DNA from: Setophaga petechia
Taxonomy: Eukaryota; Chordata; Aves; Passeriformes; Parulidae
NCBI GenBank assembly: GCA_024362935.1
Contig: JANCRA010000030.1
Span: 4,056,596 to 4,120,595 of the forward strand
Reading direction: 5' to 3'
Length of the DNA stretch: 64,000 nt
Position numbers and translations under genes: made by a program. Shown here piece after piece: positions 25,201 through 38,618 of this stretch (positions are counted from its first letter, which is position 1; every line of letters starts with the position of its first letter). The notes under the pieces were generated by a model. It made no database searches, was not told the origin of the DNA, and worked only from the letters and a program-made list of their open reading frames with translations.

Positions 25201-26486
25201 ATTATCACGCTCAAAGAGTCACTAAAATTGAGTAGTTAATGAGTTTGATGGGAAAAGCCTGTCACCACCTCTGTATTCACATTAACTTTCCAATTTCTTT
25301 TCTTTTAATCTCTCCTTTCAATTGTGCATGAAGAAATCTGTTAAATTTAGTCTCAGCCTAAGAGATTTTGGGTACTTTTTTGGTATTTAATTTTCAGGAA
25401 TACCAGAAGATCTTTCTTTGAATTATTTGGAAAAAAAAAAAAGGATTTTCCTCTTATATTCTGATCAGACATTTCACATTTTGGTTTCTTAAAAGTAGCT
25501 TGGGGTGGACTTGCCAAACTGTCTTATTCTGTAGAGGTAACTGTGATATAAAAATTAAGTCAAGCTTGAAGAAAATTGGATGAGTGGTTGAAAAATTAAT
25601 AATACCTACACAAAGAAATTGTGAGTTTAAAAATTATGGCGTTTTCTGCCAGTTTGAATATTTTAATGTATGTTCACAAGCAATTCCATTAATGTAGACT
25701 GGCAAAATAATTATTTCAGTTTATAATTTTTCAATTATTAAAACTATATTTCATCAAATATACTTAATTCTCAATAAAATCTATCAAGCAAGCCAAGTTT
25801 GATTTCTCCTAACCTTGAGTCCTTCCAAACGGTAGATTCTGCCAAAAATACTGTACTTTTTTAAAATATAATTTAAGAGGCTTAAGATACTGTAAGTCCT
25901 TAGAGCAGTTTAAGAGGCTTACTGTAAATTCTCTAAAACTGCAGTGCAATTTAAGCAGTGACAGCACCCCCCAGGTCCACACCCTCGCCTGGAGTAAAAG
26001 CAGCACAAAAACCCCTGATTTCAAAAGAGCTTCAGTGCTTTCCCTGCACCAGGAATCTGTCCCTAAATCTTGAGAAGCCTTAAGCCTCTTTGGGCCTTGT
26101 GTGCACAAGGTTTCAGACACTCCAGCAAGCCCTTGTCAAAACAGTTTGAGCCAACGTTTCTGGCTCAACATCTTCAGAGCAAGCATGACAGACATCAGCG
26201 AGGTTTTACAAGTGTTCAGACTACCTCAGGAGCTTAACACAGTGCTGAGCCTGGCACTGCCCAAAGGGTCTCTCTCTTTGAGAAAAAAGAGGCACTAGAG
26301 GCTGCAGAGAGGTTTGGGGAATCTGGGATATGCCTCAAATGTGAGACTTGCTATGTTCAACACGCTGTGTTTTAGATCAAATGATTTCCTGCAGCCTGAC
26401 TGTCCCATCAAGGGCACCAAGTGGCAGAATATTAGCTCAGCTTGGAAGGACCTCTCTGAGAAATTCTGGCATCCTCCCATCCCTAC
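22213..26486. other. Unique-looking AT-rich noncoding DNA
   Basis: No gene or repeat recognised across about 4.3 kb. 25130-25800 is notably AT-rich. There is a pyrimidine tract near 23881-23905. Small open frames (at most 103 codons) have no recognisable content. Confidence 0.5.
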
Positions 26487-26865
26487 TGTAGTAGGGTGCC
26501 CCTGACATGGGAGTAACGAGCTTTGACTCCATGATTTCAGAAGCTTTGTTAAGCTATACTACATTGTACTATACTAATACTGATACTAATACTGTACTAA
26601 TGCTGTATTAAACTATATAAAAACCCATGACCCTTTCAGACAGTCATGACACAGCTTTGACCTAATTGGTCAATCAATCAAAATCACCATCACCAGAGTC
26701 CAATTAGGAACTCCCTTTTCATAAACAATTTCCATACCATGTTCCACATGTGCCAAACAACAGATGCAGCAAGCAAAGGTAAGAATTGTTTTTGTTTGAG
26801 CTTTCTCACTGCCTTCCCCAGGAAAAAACCTGAGGATTGTGGCTGCTGCTCTCTGTGGGCACACA
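26487..26865 (-). mobile_element. Solo LTR, family C, copy 1 (old)
   Basis: In reverse orientation this matches the element at 56505-56924. On the + strand both have TGTA...GGG at the left, CATGGAGTCA-type sequence (complement TGACTCCATG), a low-complexity stretch rich in ATACTA (26560-26620), then GTCATGACACAGCTTTGACC / GTCCTGACACAGCTTGGTCC followed by ATTGG (a CCAAT box on the minus strand), TTCCACATG and CCCCAGG. The right boundary is uncertain and I see no clean target-site duplication, so this is an older, diverged copy. No internal proviral sequence flanks it. Confidence 0.7.
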
Positions 26866-29351
26866 TCTCCTCAACATTGCATGCAGGCACATCATGCTGT
26901 GTGTTCTCAGCTGTCAGCACACTCTTGAGTTGAGCTACTCCTGGTCCTGCAGGTCCAGGGGTTTTTCTCTGCTCCCAGAGGAGATACTCAGCTCATCCTG
27001 CACGCATTAATGGCATTAGTAGATGTCTGCAAAGCAATAATGGAATTTAGAGTGCCCATCACGCATTTCCTCCTTCAGCTTTGATCTGAGAGCTGCACCT
27101 CCAGGAGGCCAAACTCGACTCAGTCTTGTTGAAGTTCAGTTTGAGACTTAGACATGGATTTAGGCTTTGTCACTGCAATTCATCTCAGTTCCAGGATGGG
27201 AATTTAGACCCTGGAAAAGCACTGATTTGGCTCCCTGAGTCTGACATCTGAGGATGTGAAATGCACTAATGAAGACAGCTAAGACCTAGTACCTAAAGAT
27301 GCCTCAATCAACGTGGAGCTCCCAGGCTTTCCAGTCCTTGAGTCAAACTGCCTTCATTGCAGGAGGTGGATTGTGAGAAGGCAATTAGCCAGGAGTAAGT
27401 CATCCCTGCATGCCAGAGTTGAGTGAAGGAAGCCTTTCCTGCTCTTCTGGAGAACCACAGCTGGAGCCAGCCAAGCGCTCCACTTGGCACATGCCCAGAG
27501 GCCAGATGCCAGTTCAGTTTCAGCCAAGACCTACAGCCATTGGAATGACAAATCTTTCCTTAACACTCTTATTAAATCCTAATCTCAATCTTATTCATCA
27601 TTATTAAGTCTTGAAATTGGGCTGAATATTTAAATGAGGTGAAATGGAAAGACAAAGAGGTGTGGGAAGGATGTGAAGTGGGGGGGATAGAGAAAGATTT
27701 AAAGAGACAAGTTAAATTCCCTTCATGAGTTCATGAGTAATCTATCCAGAATCAGGGACAAAAGACTTTCAGAAATAACTAAAAATGGGAAAAAGAAACA
27801 AGAGAGAGAAAGGTATTACTATTAGAACCCAGACTTGTAATACTGGTCTTTCAAAGACTTCTTAGTAAAGTAACAGGGACATGGGGAGAAAGGTTTGCTG
27901 AACAGAGATTGAGGATAGACAGAGAGAAAAGATGAATTGAGAGATTAAATATATGAGGGTGGTTTAAGGGTTGTTGAAATATGACTTCCCCAAGGTGTGT
28001 GTTTGGCCCAGGATAAATGAGAGGATTGGAGCAAACTCCTGTCGGCTGCCTCACCACAGGCAAGTGCAAAACACTTTTAAAAGTCACACTAATGACATCA
28101 TTCCTGATTTACCTGTAATTCCTACAGGAGACCCAGCACCCACACTGAGTACCTTCACCACTAGGATTTTTTGTATCAAAAATATTCTGGTTGTGCAATG
28201 ACTGGAGCAAAAGAGGAGTTTAGTCTCAGCTGCTTAACCATGGAACCAGACCTTGAAACTGACTTTCTCCATGGGGGGCAGGTTATGGCCTCAGCTTCAG
28301 CAGCCCCCTGTGACTCTCAGCATCAATCCAGTGCCCATCCCAGCTCCAGACAGTTTTGCTGATGTAAGGGAGATCACAATCTGCCTCACGAGGAATAGAT
28401 ATTGTTCTGCGTTTAAAAATAAATATTCAGTTTCGGAGTATTTCATGGAGCAGGGTGACCCACACCATCTGTTCCTTCTGACAGTTCTTGGGAAGCCTGC
28501 AGATCTGTTTTTCAAATCAAATTACATATATAGAATAATTTTTTCTCATTGTTTGCTTTTTTTTTCTTTTTCAGATGGGACCAAGTCAAAGGAATAATCC
28601 CTGCTCCCTCCTCACAGTTCCTGCCTACCCAAAATAATTCACCCAGCTCATTGAAGATTTGTGCATATCCACAGTGTGTATCCCAAAATGCTAAAACAAT
28701 CTATTTAACCTTTACGCCAGCTAATGCATACATTAGAACAAGGACCTATGTATGAACATAAAAATGTGAGAAATTGAAACTCACTGACATAAAATCAAAG
28801 AGCTTGGCTATAAAAGGTGTCACTTTTATGTGATTATCTTGCCAATATCTCCACATTGCGAAACTAAATCAAAGTGCAATTTTTCCCACATGTATTGCTT
28901 TTAATGGAGTCCGTTAATGGCAGCGATTCCTTATAGATCTCCATGTAATGGAAGAGTGGTTCCTGTGCCATAATGCTGGGGGAGCTGAGCCCCACACACA
29001 CACACAGGGCCGTTTATCTTGTGAGCTTGACCTTATGTGACTGCTGTGTCAGGCTACAGCGAGCACTGCCTGTGCTGAGCCAATCCCTCAGGAAGATGGA
29101 AAGGCGCTTCAGAGAACCACTGCTGCCAGAAACTGGAGCCAACCATGGCCAAAGCTGCATTCCCCAGCTTCCTCCCCTTGCTGAGAGAGACACCACATGC
29201 TGCTGAGCTCAGGAGCTGTGTTGGTGCAGCTCCGCAGCAGCCAGAGATTTCCCAAATTTTTGCCACAGCAGGGTCACTGATCTCTCTTTTGTCCAGCAGA
29301 ATGGCTTCACTTCTCTGTAGAGCTACAATTATCTTGCTGATAAAAAAACCC
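26866..29351. other. Unique-looking noncoding DNA
   Basis: No gene recognised. 28549-28575 has a long T/C tract ending in CAG that mimics a splice acceptor, but no matching exon is evident. 28993-29006 is a short CA run. Confidence 0.5.
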
Positions 29352-29418
29352 ACAAGTTCTTTAATCCATAGATGTCAAAAGGAACATAAAGAACAAGTTC
29401 TTTAATCCATAGATGTCA
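29352..29418 (+). repeat. 26-bp direct duplication, period 41
   Basis: A 26-bp unit starting ACAAGTTCTTTAATCCAT occurs at 29352-29377 and 29393-29418 without a mismatch, separated by 15 bp. Perfect identity indicates a recent local duplication. Confidence 0.95.
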
Positions 29419-32400
29419 CAAAGTGAAGGTGAGCGTCAACTTCCCCATTTTATAGCTAGGGAAGATGAATTGAGGTGATTCCCTCGTGTTTGCACAGCAA
29501 ACAAGGTGCAGGCTTGGGGCAGGACACAAACAGCTGTATCCTGCATTTCTGCAATCCTACCTACCCTACAATTCTAGGATTACACCATGCCCATGGCTGT
29601 CTCCATGTTCCTTCAGTTCCTCTTTCCTACTGTCACACACATAACCTTGGAGCAAGCAGGAAACACAAAGTGGGAGATGTGGAGATCCCTCTGTACAGGG
29701 AATTTCCATAATCTGGGACAGCCATGATCAGGGCAGCTCCAACAATTCATCGATGCTCTGCACCCCAGGGAGTCCCTTGAATTTGGTGTCCCCGTGTGTC
29801 CCACTGCAGGATGTCACATCCATGGATGTGGGAGCAGAGCTCACAGAGGGATGCTGCTTTTGCCCCAAACAAACACAGAATTTTTTTCAGGGTCACTTTC
29901 TCCTGCCCATGGTCTTAACTTCCCTCTGAAAAAAATCCTCAGGCTGAAGCCAGCTGAAATCAATGCAGTGGCAGCCCAGATTAATTTCACATCCACATGC
30001 TATTTTTTTTAATTATGTTATTAGGAAGATTTTACTCACTGTTGTTTTAAATCCCCTGGAAACACAAAAATTCCATTTTCCCTGTGTCTATTCATCTTCA
30101 TTAACCACGTGCTGATTTTTTTATTCTTTTCTGCTGTTGGTAGAAACTCCAAGTCAATGGAACTCCCTTTTATTGCACTTTGATACCAACCAGAACTGAG
30201 ATTTTTGTGATCTGTATCTGCCAATGTCAAGAATTATGAGTGTATTTATCAGTCAGAAGTGGGGTCATTGTTCTTTCTTTATCAGCATTCCCAATCAAAT
30301 TGAGTTGATTGTTTTTTGTGGAGGTTTTAAGCATTGGATTATCTTATTTTAGCTGAAACAAGTAACATCTGCTGTCTACAGCAATGTTGCTTAAATCTAT
30401 TTGTATCAGGGGGAGTGGGTGGGAAAAGGATAAGAAGCAAATCAAAGCTGTGTATCTTTTAATCAAGTAAGACAATGATATTTGGGGAAAAAAGTAAAGT
30501 CTGAAGTGTAGAAGTAGCAGTTTTAAACTTGAGAATTCCTAAACAACAATTTCATTGCAAACTCAAGATCATTTGCTCATTCCTTCTCTGCATCACAAAC
30601 CATTTGTTTTGTAATTTAAAAAAAATCATAAAAAGTCTCCATACACGGAAATTCCCTTCTCAGAAATTGACAAAAGATTCATTTCCCAGAAGCCAAGGTT
30701 TGAGTAATTATTTTGGATGAAAACGCTTCCAACAACAACCTAAGGAGGGGAGCAGCTGCAGCCTGGGTTTCTCCCCAGACTGTGACACCGTGGCTGGCCC
30801 AGGGCTGCTGACTCAGCAGGACTGCGCGGCAGGAGGGGCTCTCTCTCCACACAGCCTCACACCAGCAGCAAAAATAGCCTGGTTGGGTCCCTGAAAGCTT
30901 CAGTGCTTTTGGCAGGGTAATTTTTGATCTTTAACGAATTGATTCGTCATTTTTAATCAAACACTGTGTTCTGGGCCATCTATCATTACCTCCTATTACT
31001 GCAGAAATAAAATGCCAGTGTGTTATTTCTGTAGGTACTTGGAGTTTGGTGTGTGGGGAAAAGCCTGGGAACTGCATTTTGGGTTTGTCCAGAAACAGGA
31101 TTCTCTGCTGCAGCATTATTTGTCCTCCTCAAGAGATCTTCTATCCCACCCCAGCCCTACAGTTCTCCCTGTGGTCTCTGGCACTTGGGAGAGCAGGAAA
31201 TCTCAGAATTTTTGTGATGTTAGCATGATTCCAAGCCCAACTTCCCACAGCATCCCTCAGATCATCCACTCACCTCATGGGAAAATTGAGTGCAAAAACT
31301 TCATCTGTCCTACTTTTCCAAAACAAACCCACTTCCATCCTCCCACTGCACCCCACATTTCCCTGCAGAACAGAGGAACAGCAGCTATAGCCCAAAGGTG
31401 CGACAAAGGAAAATGCAAATTTTTTCTGCATTTAGACTATTAAAATCTGAAAAGAATATATGAATTTTTTTTTCCCCACATCCCTTGAGGCCTTTTCGGT
31501 GGAAGTGTGCAGAGGAGGTTCAGGGGCTCCTCCCACAGAAGGTTTGATCCATGGATGATGTCCCAGGGCAGTGATGAAAAAGAGTAGGGGTTTGCACACA
31601 GGCAATCCAGAGAACTTTGTGGGAGAAGTGGCCCCTTAGCACAGGCATTGGAGTTTATCTACATCCTGAAAGGCATCATGTAACTTTATGGTGTCATAAA
31701 AAGGAATATTATACTAATAAGTGTTAATAATTTTTATAGATTTATGACCTCTGTGGTCATTTTGGCTCAGCTTCAGCCTGGGCAATATTTTCCTCTGTGT
31801 GTGTGAGTGGAGCTGGCAATGACCATGAAACAGAAGGGCCCAAATCCTCCCTGGTGTAACTCAGACTGGCTTCTTTAAGCTCTGCCTGTGGGTACTGAGA
31901 AGTGCATGTAGCCAGTGGACTCCTGTGGTATCCTGCAGACTGGAAGAAATGTAAAACTCTGACATGATTTACTCTACCCTGGGATCTCAGGCTGCTTTGT
32001 CCTACTTTTTGTCCTCTGCGTTGTCTTTTGAGCCACCCCTGGGTGTAACCAGGCTTCTGAGCTGAGCTATCTGCTGTAATCATCTTAAGGAAACAAATAA
32101 CTGCCACACTGGCTGGTTTGGTAGGACTGGGAAGCAGATGCAATTTATCTGAAGTACCAGAGTCCTCTTGTGTTCTGAGCAAACCAGGGCAGCAGGGATG
32201 TAAAGACCATCCGTGGTGCCTCCATTCCTCATCCAGCAGCTGCCCTCATCTTTCTTGCTCTCCATTTCTGGGCTGAGAAGAATGCATTGGGCATTAGGTT
32301 TTCTGTACTGAGGTGGCTCTCAGACAGGGAGAGGTGAGGCATTTTAAGCAAGAACCATTCTTGGCACCCTTTGCTCTCATTCTCATGCAGGAGGTGTTGA

Positions 32401-34099
32401 TTTCTGTGTTTCATCATCTTATTTATGCACATTCTGGAGTTTATATAGAATATTCAAATGTACACATGCATACACATGGCACTCACACGCACTTAAATAT
32501 AAGTACACTTCCATATGAAAGCAGCCCTGAAGAGCTGTTTGCTCAAAGCACAGACCTGAGAAGACTGAATCTGTTCCAATGCCCAGAGAGCAGCTGGACA
32601 CTCCCAGTGTAACCCCCTAAATATGCTAACATGAGAACAGGATCAGCCCCATGTTCTCTGAGAAAACCCTCTGGCAGAATATTGGTATCAGTGCCTTGTG
32701 CTGGTACAACCCAATCAGCGTCACCTCTTAGCATGGAGAATCAGGGCTCAAAATAGTCCACTCCTGGGTCTTTTGATTGCAAAGTGCTTCAGGAGAGAGG
32801 AACTGCCTAATAAAATGAAGATCCACGCTGCATTTGCATTTTCCAATGAGTTTACCTGCATTTTGCATCTGCTAAGTACTGTTGCAGCAATTTCCAGAGG
32901 GGGTTTTTCCTTCCCTCTGCTGGAGAGGTGCTGAGAGCTGCACCTTGAAGCAGACCTGCCTCCTCTCCCAGGGAAGGGGCTGCTGGAGCTGTGGAGAGAA
33001 GGAGAAATCCAGGGTTCCCTGGCTTGAGGGTAAAGAATAAAAAGGACAAAGCAAATATTAGCCTGGATTTCAGCAGCTAGAAGTTAAATTAGAAAATGAA
33101 AGAGGAAAAATTAAATAGGGTGGGTGTTACTGTGCTTGAATTAAGCAGTGCTGAAGCTGCATCTCTCTCTCCCCATCTTTTCTCTCACTCTCTCTGTCTA
33201 TGGTCTGTACAAGCAATTCAGTGTATCTGTATTTTTGGCACAAATCACAGTGTCCTGTGATTCTTTATTATAATTATAATAATGGGTTTCAGAAAGCCTG
33301 TGAGTGGTTCTGGAATTGTAATAAGGGTTTGGGACAGACATGTTGTTTATATGGTTAGCTTTTGTTGCACATGAAACCGAGTTTAGCAGGATAGCTGGTG
33401 TAAAAAATTGCAAAATACACAATTAAATGCAAACTAGCAGAAAAACCCCTCTTTTCTCCTTCAGATGCTGATATTGTCATTCCCACGTGTGAGCAGGGAG
33501 TAAAGCAGATGCAGATGGCCAGTTCTGTTGTGACAATATTCCATTGCATTTGCCTTGTTTGAATTTCCACTCCTACAACCTTCTCTTAATTTACCATGAG
33601 AAAAATATGCATTCAATCCTTTTTTCTTCATGTTCTACTCAACTCTCTTTATGATTATCCTTGCTTGAATCATCCAGCCATGCAAAAGCTCCACTGAGTC
33701 ATGCAGCTCCCATTACAACCCAAGTAGAATTATTCCCAACGATAGCATCTCTTTCCAGTGATTTTTTTTCCTTTTCCAAGAATCTTAATTTCTATTCAGT
33801 CACATGACAAGATTTCTACTTTCTCCCTAGTGAAATGATTTTATAGTTGTAATAGCTGCCTGTAAATTGTGGCCAAAATCTGCCAAGGTCCACCTGCCTC
33901 GGAGCTGCCTCCAAGTATTTGCTGATGTGCGTGACCTTGGAAAGCTTCTCTGATTGTCAGCATGGACACAGGATGGAAACAGGGGCCCTCAGAGATGATG
34001 CAAAGAAATAAGTGATTTTGTAAAAAGCCTGTGTGAGTTTTCTTTCCTTTGTTCATGGTTATGACAGATAGACTCAGAGCCACAGAGGGGACTGCTGGG
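29419..34099. other. Unique-looking noncoding DNA
   Basis: No gene or repeat recognised over about 4.7 kb. Two open frames of 141-143 codons (31012-31443, + strand; 31757-32182, minus strand) have no motif I know. 30755-30850 is locally GC-richer with a few CpGs. A small palindromic AT region lies near 33265-33285. Confidence 0.5.
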
Positions 34100-34540
34100 G
34101 TTTGCAGGATTTTGCGCCTGAGCAAGCAGGAGGAATTGAGATTGCGCTGGGGCCCAGAGTGAGATTTCTGCAGAGGAACCTGGCAGGCTGAGATAGGGCT
34201 GAGGGTGGCACTGAGGGTGGCACTGAGCCCCAGCGCTGGGGCTCAGCAGCAGGACCCCGCAGCCACCGGGCGCTCGCAGCTCCGCTCCCTCTCAGATGTT
34301 CTGCAAACCTCAGAGCCGCGGCTTTCTCTCTTCTGAACAGGGGCGGGGAGAGGAGGGGAAATATGAAAATAATAATAAACAAGCCCCATACATCTTCGTC
34401 CTGGCTGTGTTTTCCAAGGCTGCATCTCAGTATCTCCCTGGCTGCTGACGGATCCCGCTCGGAGCCGGGCGCAGCCACCGCGCTCTTCCCAGCCAGCGCA
34501 GGCTGCATGTTGATCGTGTTCCTCTCCTTTGTTAACACAA
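34100..34540. promoter_or_regulatory. CpG-richer island, candidate regulatory DNA
   Basis: By eye this stretch holds about 20 CpG dinucleotides in roughly 420 bp, against a strongly CpG-poor background. Clusters are at 34255-34320 (CACCGGGCGCTCGCAGCTCC and neighbours) and 34445-34500. It contains GGGGCGGGGAG, a GC-box-like site, near 34341. Such islands often mark promoters or enhancers. Frames of up to 168 codons on the minus strand cross it but have no recognisable domain, and I cannot see a first exon, so the role is inference. Confidence 0.4.
34223..34246. repeat. Perfect 24-bp palindrome
   Basis: The left arm CTGAGCCCCAGC is followed immediately by its exact reverse complement GCTGGGGCTCAG, with no spacer. 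It directly follows two copies of CTGAGGGTGGCA (34199-34222). It lies inside the CpG-richer island. Confidence 0.97.
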
Positions 34541-34584
34541 TTGCCTTCACCTTTACATAAATCAGATTTAGAGAACACATTGCA

Positions 34585-34800
34585 TCTCAACAGCCTTGGG
34601 ACACCTCGAGGCCTCTCAGTTCAATGGAGCTCATTATGGAAATCAGCTAAATGCTGAGCAGAGAGATAAGTGCGAACTGTTTACCAGCCCCTCACCAGAT
34701 ATACAGCAATTGCTAATGGGAGCTCATTTGCAGCCTTCCTCTGTCATCCAGCCCTCCTTATCTGCTCCTCCGGCTCATCTACAGGGAGAGATGTGGGTTT
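34585..34800. promoter_or_regulatory. Candidate conserved enhancer-like segment
   Basis: The segment has a dense set of short motifs that suit homeodomain and GATA factors: GCTCATTATGG, AAATCAGCTAAATGCTGA, AGAGATAAG, AGATATAC, CAATTGCTAATGG and CCTTATCTGC. It follows the CpG-richer island directly. Motif density alone is weak evidence; cross-species conservation would be needed. Confidence 0.25.
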
Positions 34801-37800
34801 GAGCAGAGATCTTCCAGTGAAGCTCCTCTTGGATGGGGAGAAGAGGAGATGAGGCGATGGGGTAATGCAGGAAGGACCAAAGTGGGATAAAATCTGTAGG
34901 TGCACAGTTTGCGGTCATTGGGAGTGGGGCTGTGGCCCAGCTGTGAGAAACAAGAGAACAGCACTGAAAACAATGAGACATGAATGCCCAGGTGTGCTGA
35001 GCAACCACCAAAAGGAACAAAGGGCACACAGGTGCAATGCTTGAACGTGAGTGGTATAAAGGGCTGGGTTAAAGATCCAGAAAAACAATGCTTGCAGCCT
35101 TCTGATGTGACATGATGTTGCTCTGTATGGGTTGAAGCTTTCTGAATTTTTATGGTGACACTCTGTGTATAGTGGCTGTCTCAACTGTGACAAGAATCCA
35201 CAGCATCAGCTCCAAGCGTTCCTGAAGATTCCTGATGTTCTCAGCTCTGTGGCCAATGCCCAGCTTGACTGGAGATCACTGCTCAAGGAGGAGGAAATGC
35301 TCCCATCTCCAGGCCTTGCAGAGGGCATTCATCTCTCCCAGGATGGCAGACACAGCTGGTAAGAGTGAAAATCAGGGCTTTCAGGGGGTTTGAGGGGAGA
35401 ATCAGCAGCTCTGAGCTGTGAGGGCACAGGGAGCTGCTACCCAATGTGGGAGAGCATCAGGCTATGTGGAGAAGTGGATGTAAAATGATCTCAGTTGTGG
35501 CCATGGGGAATTCTTTCCTGGAGACAATTTTCAGCCTGGTTCATCCAGAGCTGTGCACAGGCAATCACAAAGAAGAAGGGGATGAAGATAGCCCTGAAGA
35601 TACCTTCTGGGACTGGAAGGAGGTCCTTGGATCAGCAGCTCCACCAGAAAACCTGGGGAGACCTGTACAACACATACCAACAACAGCCAGCTCTAGAACT
35701 GGCTTTTCTTTTTTACCAACAACATTTCTCCTTAGGATGGTGAAACTTTGCAAGCTGGGTTTTTGCAAGCAGGTTTTAGCCTGCTCCTCAATACCATATT
35801 TTTTAAGTTTGAGGGTTGTCAAAACATTTTGTTCTGACATTTTCTCAGAAAAATGCCAATTTTCCAGTTCAATATGACTTTCCATTTTTAAATTAATGCA
35901 GAATTATTAATGTCATGACTTTAAAATAAACAAAGAACTATGCTACCTTTTAGCTATTTAATTATGGAGGGGAGGACGCTGTTCAAATAGCAGACAAAAA
36001 CCCTTTTCAGTTTTCCAGTGTGAAATATTTCTTCTGATTATAGGTTTGCAAAGGTTTCAAAGATGGCAGCTTCTTGTCTTAATTCAAGAGAGGGAAGCAT
36101 TTCAAGCTCTTCACGATATTTTTGAAGGAGGAAAACCACTTTCAGCTCTAATAGACTCCTTTTAAGGAACTGGCTCCATTCAGAGGTTCTCATTAACTGC
36201 TGTCAATGGCTGTAATTTTTGTCTGTCCAAAATGAAGGAGTCAGAGGGAGTGTGATATCTGTCCCTGACATCCCACCCACTGCTGCAGGAGTACAGGAAA
36301 GGTGCCTATTTTCCCAAGAATAACCTTTCTCATTAGAATGCAAACAGACTTCCCAAAGTAAGATCATTTTTCTTCCTGTTGTCTCAAATTCCAATACTCT
36401 GCCCTTTTCAAATGATTTTCAAGAGAATAGTTCAGCTCTAGGTTTATATAATTTTTTTTTAGTAATTTTTTTTTAACATCTTGTGGGTTAGACTGCATTT
36501 CCTCCTCAGCTCAGAAAACCAAAGCAGAGCTTTTAGCTGTCGCTGCTAACTCCAGCATTTTGAAATGGAATGTTATTTTAAATTCAGGACAAATTGTCTC
36601 CTCTCTGCCTCAGTAATTCCATGTGAGTGGAGAGTGAGATGTAGTTTTGAGTTTTGTGTATGTTCTCTAGGTGGGTGAGCTGGACATCTTTGTGTTCCAC
36701 TGGCAATTTTGTCTTTACATTCAGAGATGATTTCCAGTTGCAAGGGCTGCAAGAGTGATTTATAGAGCACACACAGAGGGACAGACACCATAACACCAAA
36801 ATACCACCACCTCTGAGATGGAGCCCAGCAGTTATTGACCAAAATACAGCAGTGCTTTGCTAGGGTAAACATGGGGATTGCTGAGGAGACCTGAGTTTTA
36901 TTTGAGATTGGCAGAGGATTAAAACAGGTGGAAACAAAATTGCATTTAATCTTTTGTATTTAGAATAAATGCAAAATTGCTTTTAAACTTTATGGAGAGG
37001 CTGGACCACTATTACTGGTCTATGGAGATGTTTTAGGGGATCTTTGGTGCTCAACCCATGCTTAGCTCACCCTGACAGCAGGAATGGGAATTCTGGGTGA
37101 AAATTAATCCATCAGGAAACTCCACTTGGGTGGAAGCACTTCACCCACTGCAAACAGCTCATATTGTCTAAGGCATGACATGATTAACAGCCCTGGCAGC
37201 TGGGCTTTCCCAAGTTACCTTCCAGGAACAACCTAACTCATTTTTACTGGAAGTTAATTTGTATTAAAAATGTCTTTTATTGCTTTTAATACATCCAAAG
37301 TCAGTAGAACTTTTGCTATTTACCATTCCTGATATCTTTTTTCCAGCATGAAGTAAATCTGGGAAAAAAGCACTGAGTGGAATTTAAGATAACTCCAACC
37401 ACTGATTACATGGAGCTTCTGCTTCCAAGGGAATTTAGTTACTGAGATTTTAACATCAGGCAGTTGGGGGGCAGAAAAGAGGCAGAATAAAGACATACAA
37501 CTGGTTATTGTGACTCCTACATTTCTCCCAATCTGCTGGGCTCTGTAAAGACTCCCTAAAACAATGTACAACTAAATAAACCTCACCTGAGTAAGCAGGT
37601 GTTGTTGCCAGATGCTCTGAAGCTTCCTCTCCCCTACCACCTCAGGATTTGTACCCAAAGCTCATCAAAGCTGCTCTCCCCAGCCTCCCAGGAGTTTCCA
37701 TCAGCATTAACAGTGCTAAAATCTCCAGCACAGGTAGGGCTTGGGTCTAAACTCACAATCAGGGGCTGAAATAAAAAATAAGGAAACTTTTGGAGGAATC

Positions 37801-38618
37801 AACCTGTCAGAATTGTTTTGCACTAGACAGAAGGGCCAATAGAACTAACTATAGATTTCTTTCAAGACTGATGTTCTAATTTCTCTGGGGTTTTGTGGTG
37901 ACCTTTGGTGCATTTCATGATCTGGTCCTTTAGAAAGCTCTATATTACATCTCAGTCATTGTACAAATAACATCTTGGGATTATAGCCTGCTGTTAATAA
38001 ATGTGGTTAATCATCAATAAGAGACTTTCAGCTATTATATACTGACGATGTAATTTTATACCTCACCAATCCAGAGAAATCGGTTCCATTCCTTTTAGAT
38101 TTGCTGGATAGATTTGGGGCCTTTCAAGGTTAATGTCACTAAATCACCTGCTAATTTAAAAGAATCATTTGAGTACCTGGAGAGAACATGTCCTTTTTGT
38201 GTTTCTAAGTTAGGTTCTAAATACTTCCTTGGCTTTATTTGATCTGCTGGGTTTAGGGAGAAGATTGATACTGTTGTTGCTGCACCAAAGCAAATATCCA
38301 GTGACCTTGAGAAGTTGTCTATTTTATGCATAAGTTGCACAGGATGCATTAACACTACTAAAGTTGTCAGTCTGAGACAGTTAGATCTTCACTCATTAAA
38401 CTCCATTTCAGTGCCAAGTCAGCTGAAGGAAATAAAATAAAATTAGGAGTCGATGGATGGTCTTGTTTGTGGGAGAAGGAATGTCTGTGCAGGAGCTCAG
38501 CTCCAGGGGTTTTGTCTGAGTTCAGGGAGCTGGCTGGCCATGGGAGATGGGGGTATCTACACCTGCCTTCCTCTTCCCTCTCACTGTGACCGAGTGTGGA
38601 CAGAAAAACATCCCTGAG
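34801..38618. other. Unique-looking noncoding DNA
   Basis: No gene or named repeat. A 143-codon open frame at 35446-35877 (+ strand) has an acidic stretch near its middle but no family resemblance and no obvious splice sites. The rest is ordinary AT-rich DNA. Confidence 0.5.

Noticed and set aside
28549..28755. T/C tract ending in CAG followed by an ATG frame (possible exon)
   Set aside because: No donor site with a matching open frame was found; T-runs ending in CAG are common in this window.
31012..31443. 143-codon + frame, preceded by an acceptor-like TTATTTCTGTAG
   Set aside because: No resemblance to a known protein, no donor site that fits, and the length is within what a 64-kb AT-rich window gives by chance.
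35446..35877. 143-codon + frame with an acidic stretch
   Set aside because: No family resemblance, no Kozak-like start or splice context, and an overlapping frame on the other strand of similar length.
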